A DNA stretch of 9,462 bases. It comes from Planctomycetaceae bacterium (GTDB lineage Bacteria; Planctomycetota; Planctomycetia; Planctomycetales; Planctomycetaceae). The position numbers and the translations under genes were made by a program. This document shows, piece after piece, positions 6,673 through 9,462 of this stretch. Position 1 is the stretch's first letter. The number at the start of each line of letters is the position of its first letter. The notes under the pieces were generated by a model. That model saw nothing but the letters and a program-made list of their open reading frames with translations, did not search any database and was not told where the DNA came from. The stretch is taken from NCBI GenBank assembly GCA_003445035.1, contig DLVV01000300.1:1-9462 (forward strand), read 5' to 3'.

Positions 6673-6694
6673 CTCAAGCGCGACGGCGTTTGAG
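6673..6694. repeat. Hairpin CTCAAGCG-N6-CGTTTGAG
   Basis: This is an 8-bp stem (one G-T pair) with a 6-nt loop, directly touching the TGTACG dyad with no base between them. It lies 24-45 nt beyond the DUF1501 stop, so in RNA it could end or protect that transcript. No T-run follows on the minus strand, so it is not a typical intrinsic terminator. Its proximal arm contains most of the proposed acoA -35 box, so it may instead be a second protein site. Confidence 0.45.
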
Positions 6695-6717
6695 TTCGGG
6701 AGGGGTTGCCGTCCCGG

Positions 6718-8142
6718 CTACCCGATCACTTCCCAGACGGGCTGTCCGCCGTGGGCGATGTGGATCGGCCGTCCCTGCAGGTCGTTGACCGTCAGGGTGG
6801 GGTCGACGCCCAGTTGCTGGTAGATCGTCGCCGCCATGTCACCGGCCGAGACAGGACGGTCGACGGGGTAGGCGGCCTGCTTGTCGGTCTTGCCCAGTAC
6901 CAGTCCCCGCCTGGTGCCGCCGCCGGCCAGTACGACAAAACCGCATTGGGGCCAGTGATCGCGGCCGGCCTTGCCGTTGATCCGCGGCGTGCGACCCATC
7001 TCGCCCATCAACACGACCAGCGTTGTGTCGAGCAGTCCCCGCTGGTCGAGGTCATCGACCAGGGCGGTGAACATCTGGTCGAGGATCGGCAGGTGGTGCC
7101 GGCACATGTTGAAGTTGTTGGCGTGCAGGTCCCAGTGATTCCCGCTGTCGGCCTCCTCCCAGTTGACGCTGATGAACGTCGATCCGGCTTCGACCAGGCG
7201 GCGGGCGACCAGGCAACTGTTGGCCCAGACGGTGTTGCCGTAGCGAGTACGGGTTTCCGAGGATTCCTTGGAGAGGTCGAAGGCAGCGCGGGTGCGGGGC
7301 GAGGTCAACAGGCGGAAGACCTGTTGCTGAAATTCCGAGAGGCTGTCGGCGGCGCGGCTGTGGTCGATGCGACGAAGCTTGTCGTCAAACTGGGCCAGCA
7401 GGCTGCGACGACGGTCGAGCCGGTTGGCGGTCACTGCCGGCAGTTCTTCGAGCGAGGGCAGCACCGGTTCCCCGAGAGCCGGCACGGGCTTGTAGAACTC
7501 TCCCTTGCCCTGGAACTTGCGGTCCCAGACGGTGATCAGCGGGTCGTAACTGGTGCCCAGGTATCCTCCATAGGGCCCGGCCCGCCGCAGGCCCTGCGAG
7601 AATCCCGGTGAGGCGGGCATGATCACGTAGGGCGGAACGTCGTTGCGGCCGAGTCCGAAGTGCCGGGCGACCGACATCATGCTGGGATGGTCCGACTTCT
7701 TGGCGAAGTAGTTCTCGCGGTCGCTGCCCCCGTCGAAGCCGGTCAGAACGTTGTACGGGTTGTGGCTGTTGTACTTGTGAGAGTAGGTGCGGATCAGTGT
7801 CAGCCGGTCCATCATCGCCGAGGTGCGTGGCAGCAGTTCGCAGACATGCAGTCCGGGAACGCGGCTGGCGATCGGGGTGAACTCGCCCCGGGTGTTCTTG
7901 GGAGCCGCGGGCTTGAGATCGAAGGTGTCCTGGTGGGGAGGTCCGCCGAAGAGATTGATCAGGATGACCGACTTGGCCTTGCCTTCGAAGGTGGTCGGGT
8001 CCCCGTGTCCCTGCTGCGCTGCGGCATGAAGCAGTGTCGGCAGCGAGACGCCCGAAAACAGGCTCAGCCCGCCGACGCGGAGAGCTTCGCGACGGGTCAC
8101 GCCGTCGCAGGCCCTGCCACCGCGTCCGAGTACCCGCAGCAT
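6718..8142 (-). CDS. DUF1501 family protein with Tat-type signal
   Basis: This 474-residue protein belongs to DUF1501, a family related to the alkaline phosphatase/sulfatase fold and abundant in planctomycetes. A twin-arginine signal is visible: TRREALRVGGLSLFSGVSLP (16-35), then LLHAAA, where cleavage is likely, so the protein should be exported folded. Family motifs in order are SVILINLFGGPPHQDTFDLKP (58-78), RGEFTPIASRVPGLHVCELLP (85-105), TYSHKYNSHN (119-128), NHWDLH (335-340), LVVLMGEMGRTPRING (375-390) and GRDHWP (393-398). Asp, His and Glu in these motifs resemble metal-binding positions of the superfamily, but no enzymatic function is established. Family members often sit beside DUF1549/DUF1553 cytochrome genes; here none is adjacent. 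The ATG start has GGGAG 8 nt upstream. It shares strand with acoA, but the 114-bp gap with its own promoter suggests a separate unit. Confidence 0.92.
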   Translation of the reverse strand: MLRVLGRGGRACDGVTRREALRVGGLSLFSGVSLPTLLHAAAQQGHGDPTTFEGKAKSVILINLFGGPPHQDTFDLKPAAPKNTRGEFTPIASRVPGLHVCELLPRTSAMMDRLTLIRTYSHKYNSHNPYNVLTGFDGGSDRENYFAKKSDHPSMMSVARHFGLGRNDVPPYVIMPASPGFSQGLRRAGPYGGYLGTSYDPLITVWDRKFQGKGEFYKPVPALGEPVLPSLEELPAVTANRLDRRRSLLAQFDDKLRRIDHSRAADSLSEFQQQVFRLLTSPRTRAAFDLSKESSETRTRYGNTVWANSCLVARRLVEAGSTFISVNWEEADSGNHWDLHANNFNMCRHHLPILDQMFTALVDDLDQRGLLDTTLVVLMGEMGRTPRINGKAGRDHWPQCGFVVLAGGGTRRGLVLGKTDKQAAYPVDRPVSAGDMAATIYQQLGVDPTLTVNDLQGRPIHIAHGGQPVWEVIG

Positions 8143-8458
8143 GTTTGCTTCTCCCGGCGACGTGCTCGTAGCCCGTTCGAATCATCGGAACGAACGGGCC
8201 TCTGGGGCCAGTAGTACCACATCGAACGAGGGAGTGACAACTGGATCCTCGTCGTGAAGACCGTCGTGGAACTGTCAGAACAGTGCTGATGAAAACCGGA
8301 GCCGCAATCCGCAGTCGGGTTTTTCCGGTTGCACCGGCTGATGGTGAAGTTGGTTGGGGATTGAGTCCGAAAGCGTGGGAATATCGGTGGTCGGCGGCGA
8401 GGATCAATTGTCTGCGGTTAGAATCGGCAACGGGAACCGAGTGCCTATTCGAGGCGTG
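8143..8458. promoter_or_regulatory. Divergent intergenic region between DUF1501 and YihY-like genes
   Basis: This 316-bp region has no convincing gene. It must hold both promoters. For the minus strand, TTGTCA at 8242-8237 is a fair -35 box, but the matching -10 (TACTAC after 18 bp) is weak. For the plus strand, TAGAAT at 8419-8424 is a good -10 box without a recognisable -35; GAGG at 8451-8454 serves as ribosome-binding site. Besides the strong hairpin at 8171-8199 there is a short one, ACTGT-CAGA-ACAGT (8271-8284). A looser repeat, AACCGGA (8294-8300) with TCCGGTT (8324-8330), has TTTTT inside the loop. Confidence 0.4.
8171..8199. repeat. Perfect 9-bp inverted repeat GCCCGTTCG-N11-CGAACGGGC
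   Basis: This hairpin lies 29 to 57 nt before the DUF1501 start codon and ends 15 nt before its Shine-Dalgarno site. It is the strongest dyad in the window. It could be a structured 5' leader element of the DUF1501 mRNA or a binding site for a dimeric regulator. No T-run follows on either strand, so it is not an intrinsic terminator. Confidence 0.55.
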
Positions 8459-9462
8459 ATGATGCTGCCGAAAGTGATTACGAGGCTGTTGTCGTGGGTC
8501 CGCCGTGTCATCACGCAGCCGTTCGATGAACTTGATCGCTGGCAACGGGCCGTCCGGTTCGGCTACGAACTGGGCCGTGTCGGGGCCCGGCAACTCAAGC
8601 ACGACCGCGCGCAGCACATGGCCGGATCGCTTTCGTTCCGCACGCTGTTCAGCCTGTTGCCCGTCCTGGTGGTGGCAACGTTGCTGGTCAAGGGCATGAT
8701 CGGCATGAACCAGTTCATGGCGATGGCCGAGGAGATGCTCGCCTCGATCGGCCTGGACAACATCCGGGTCATTCCCGCTGCCGAGCCCGGGCAGCAGTCC
8801 CAGACTCTCAGCGTCTGGCTCAAGGAACTGTTCGGCCAGGCGGCCGAGGTTGACCTGGCGGCAGTGCACTGGATCGGCATCGCCCTGACGATCTACGCCT
8901 CGCTGTCGCTGATGGTCACCATCGAGAACTGCCTGAACGTGATCGTGCGGGCGCCGGTCGGCCGGAGCTGGGCCCGTCGCGTGCCGCTGTACTGGTTTGT
9001 GTTGACGGTCAGTCCGCTGGCCGTCGTCGTGTGGTACTTCATCAACAGCCAATTCGACACGTGGATCGCATCGGTCGAGACCTGGCAATGGTTGGCCTAT
9101 GTGTTCTGGTTGGGCTGGAACCTGTTCTTTGCCTGGGTGCTGTTGCTGGCCGTTTACATGCTGGTTCCCAACACGCAGCCCAACATCAAGCCGGCCGCGG
9201 CTGGTGCGGCGGTGGCGGCGTGCCTGCTGGTCATGGGCCTGCGGGGCCTGGGTGTCTACCTGAACTATGGCTTCATGGTCGGGCAGCTCTACGGGTCCCT
9301 GGGCCTGATCCCGTTGTTCATGATCTGGGTCTATCTGATGTGGCTTTCGATTCTGTTCGGTCTCGAGGTCGCAGCGATCCTGCAAGCCTTGCCCGGACGG
9401 CAGCTTGAGGAACTCGAGCGGGAGCGCAAGACCGAGTTGCTGGTCGACCCGGCGGCGGTCGT
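8459..9462 (+). CDS. YihY/BrkB (UPF0761) family inner-membrane protein, 3' end missing
   Basis: This shows 334 residues of an integral membrane protein cut by the right window edge. Six hydrophobic segments are visible, at about 55-78, 136-157, 177-194, 211-236, 246-265 and 278-307. Family signatures are HMAGSLSFRTLFSLLPVLVV (53-72), YMLVPNTQPNIKPAAAGA (233-250) and YGSLGLIPLFMIWVYLMWLS (278-297), followed by LFGLEVAA. This matches the YihY/BrkB family, once misnamed ribonuclease BN; its function is unsettled, with transport proposed. A charged C-terminal tail (LEELERERKTELLV) begins after the last segment. The start is one of two adjacent ATGs (8459 or 8462). GAGG at 8451-8454 is 4 or 7 nt away, which slightly favours 8462, and a GTG at 8456 is also in frame. 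The gene has no evident link to the aco operon. Confidence 0.88.
   Translation, partial: MMLPKVITRLLSWVRRVITQPFDELDRWQRAVRFGYELGRVGARQLKHDRAQHMAGSLSFRTLFSLLPVLVVATLLVKGMIGMNQFMAMAEEMLASIGLDNIRVIPAAEPGQQSQTLSVWLKELFGQAAEVDLAAVHWIGIALTIYASLSLMVTIENCLNVIVRAPVGRSWARRVPLYWFVLTVSPLAVVVWYFINSQFDTWIASVETWQWLAYVFWLGWNLFFAWVLLLAVYMLVPNTQPNIKPAAAGAAVAACLLVMGLRGLGVYLNYGFMVGQLYGSLGLIPLFMIWVYLMWLSILFGLEVAAILQALPGRQLEELERERKTELLVDPAAV

Larger units (their letters stand above)
6604..6717 (-). promoter_or_regulatory. aco operon leader: promoter, tandem dyads and ribosome-binding site
   Basis: This 114-bp space between the DUF1501 stop and the acoA start holds a dense set of signals. Read on the minus strand, TTGAGT (6677-6672), a 17-bp spacer and TACAAA (6654-6649) form a sigma-70-like promoter with 4 of 6 matches in each box. 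That would put transcription start near 6642 and give a leader of about 40 nt. Two dyads abut exactly over it (listed separately). An 8-bp palindrome CAGGCCTG (6641-6648) covers the predicted start site. The acoA Shine-Dalgarno GGGAG lies inside a perfect 10-bp palindrome, CTCCCGGGAG (6612-6621). I see no sigma-54 -24/-12 element of the kind used by AcoR-controlled acetoin operons. Confidence 0.5.

Noticed and set aside
4552..6693. A 713-codon open frame on the plus strand across acoB and acoA
   Set aside because: It is antisense to two genes with unmistakable E1 signatures, and its translation is rich in Gly, Asp, Arg, Val and His with no domain. It is a by-product of GC-rich codon use on the other strand.
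6673..6694. Intrinsic terminator for the DUF1501 gene
   Set aside because: The stem is good, but on the minus strand it is followed by TGTACGACCC with no T-run, so it was kept only as a hairpin or possible operator.
6604..6717. Sigma-54 promoter expected for an acetoin operon
   Set aside because: No TGGCAC-N5-TTGC type element could be found on the minus strand of this leader.
8294..8330. Terminator-like hairpin AACCGGA/TCCGGTT with TTTTT
   Set aside because: The T-run is in the loop, not after the stem, and the 23-nt loop is long. No gene ends here.
7385..9385. A 666-codon open frame on the minus strand across part of DUF1501, the intergenic region and the YihY-like gene
   Set aside because: It overlaps two clear genes in the wrong frame or strand, its translation is low-complexity Gln/Arg/Asp/His-rich sequence, and it crosses an evident promoter region.

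Overview
The window looks like chromosomal DNA from a GC-rich bacterium, most likely a planctomycete. The main clue is a Tat-exported DUF1501 protein, a family greatly expanded in Planctomycetota. GTG starts are common and Shine-Dalgarno sites are often weak. I see no mobile element, CRISPR array, tRNA or rRNA, and no break in base composition that would suggest a recent insertion.

Layout from left to right: (1) the 5' end of an HpcH/HpaI-type aldolase gene on the minus strand (1-158); (2) a 110-bp divergent intergenic space with a short dyad; (3) a plus-strand two-gene unit, an unrecognised cytosolic protein with alpha/alpha-toroid character (269-1309) overlapping by 4 bp an acetoacetate-decarboxylase-like gene (1306-2055); (4) a convergent junction of only 9 bp; (5) a minus-strand operon read from 6603 down to 2065, in the order acoA-acoB-acoX-acoC; (6) a 114-bp leader with two abutting dyads on a plausible promoter; (7) a minus-strand DUF1501 gene (6718-8142); (8) a 316-bp divergent intergenic region with several hairpins; (9) the 5' part of a YihY/BrkB-type membrane protein gene on the plus strand (8459 to the window end).

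The best understood unit is the acetoin-dehydrogenase-like operon. AcoA and AcoB form a thiamine-diphosphate E1, closely similar to the proteobacterial acetoin dehydrogenase E1 subunits. AcoC carries the swinging lipoyl arm, and AcoX is a NAD-kinase-fold protein of unknown role found in such operons. The expected result is cleavage of acetoin, or a related C4 carbonyl, to acetaldehyde plus a lipoyl-bound acetyl group. No E3 (lipoamide dehydrogenase) or AcoR regulator lies in the window.

The most unusual protein is the AcoC product. It has an N-terminal lipoyl domain and a peripheral-subunit-binding domain like a normal E2, but its catalytic domain is an alpha/beta hydrolase with a complete Ser-Asp-His set instead of the CoA acyltransferase. 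The second item worth attention is the translationally coupled toroid/ADC-like pair. It sits between a carbon-carbon lyase and the acetoin-type operon, so the left 6.6 kb may be one small-carbonyl catabolic neighbourhood; that link is inference.
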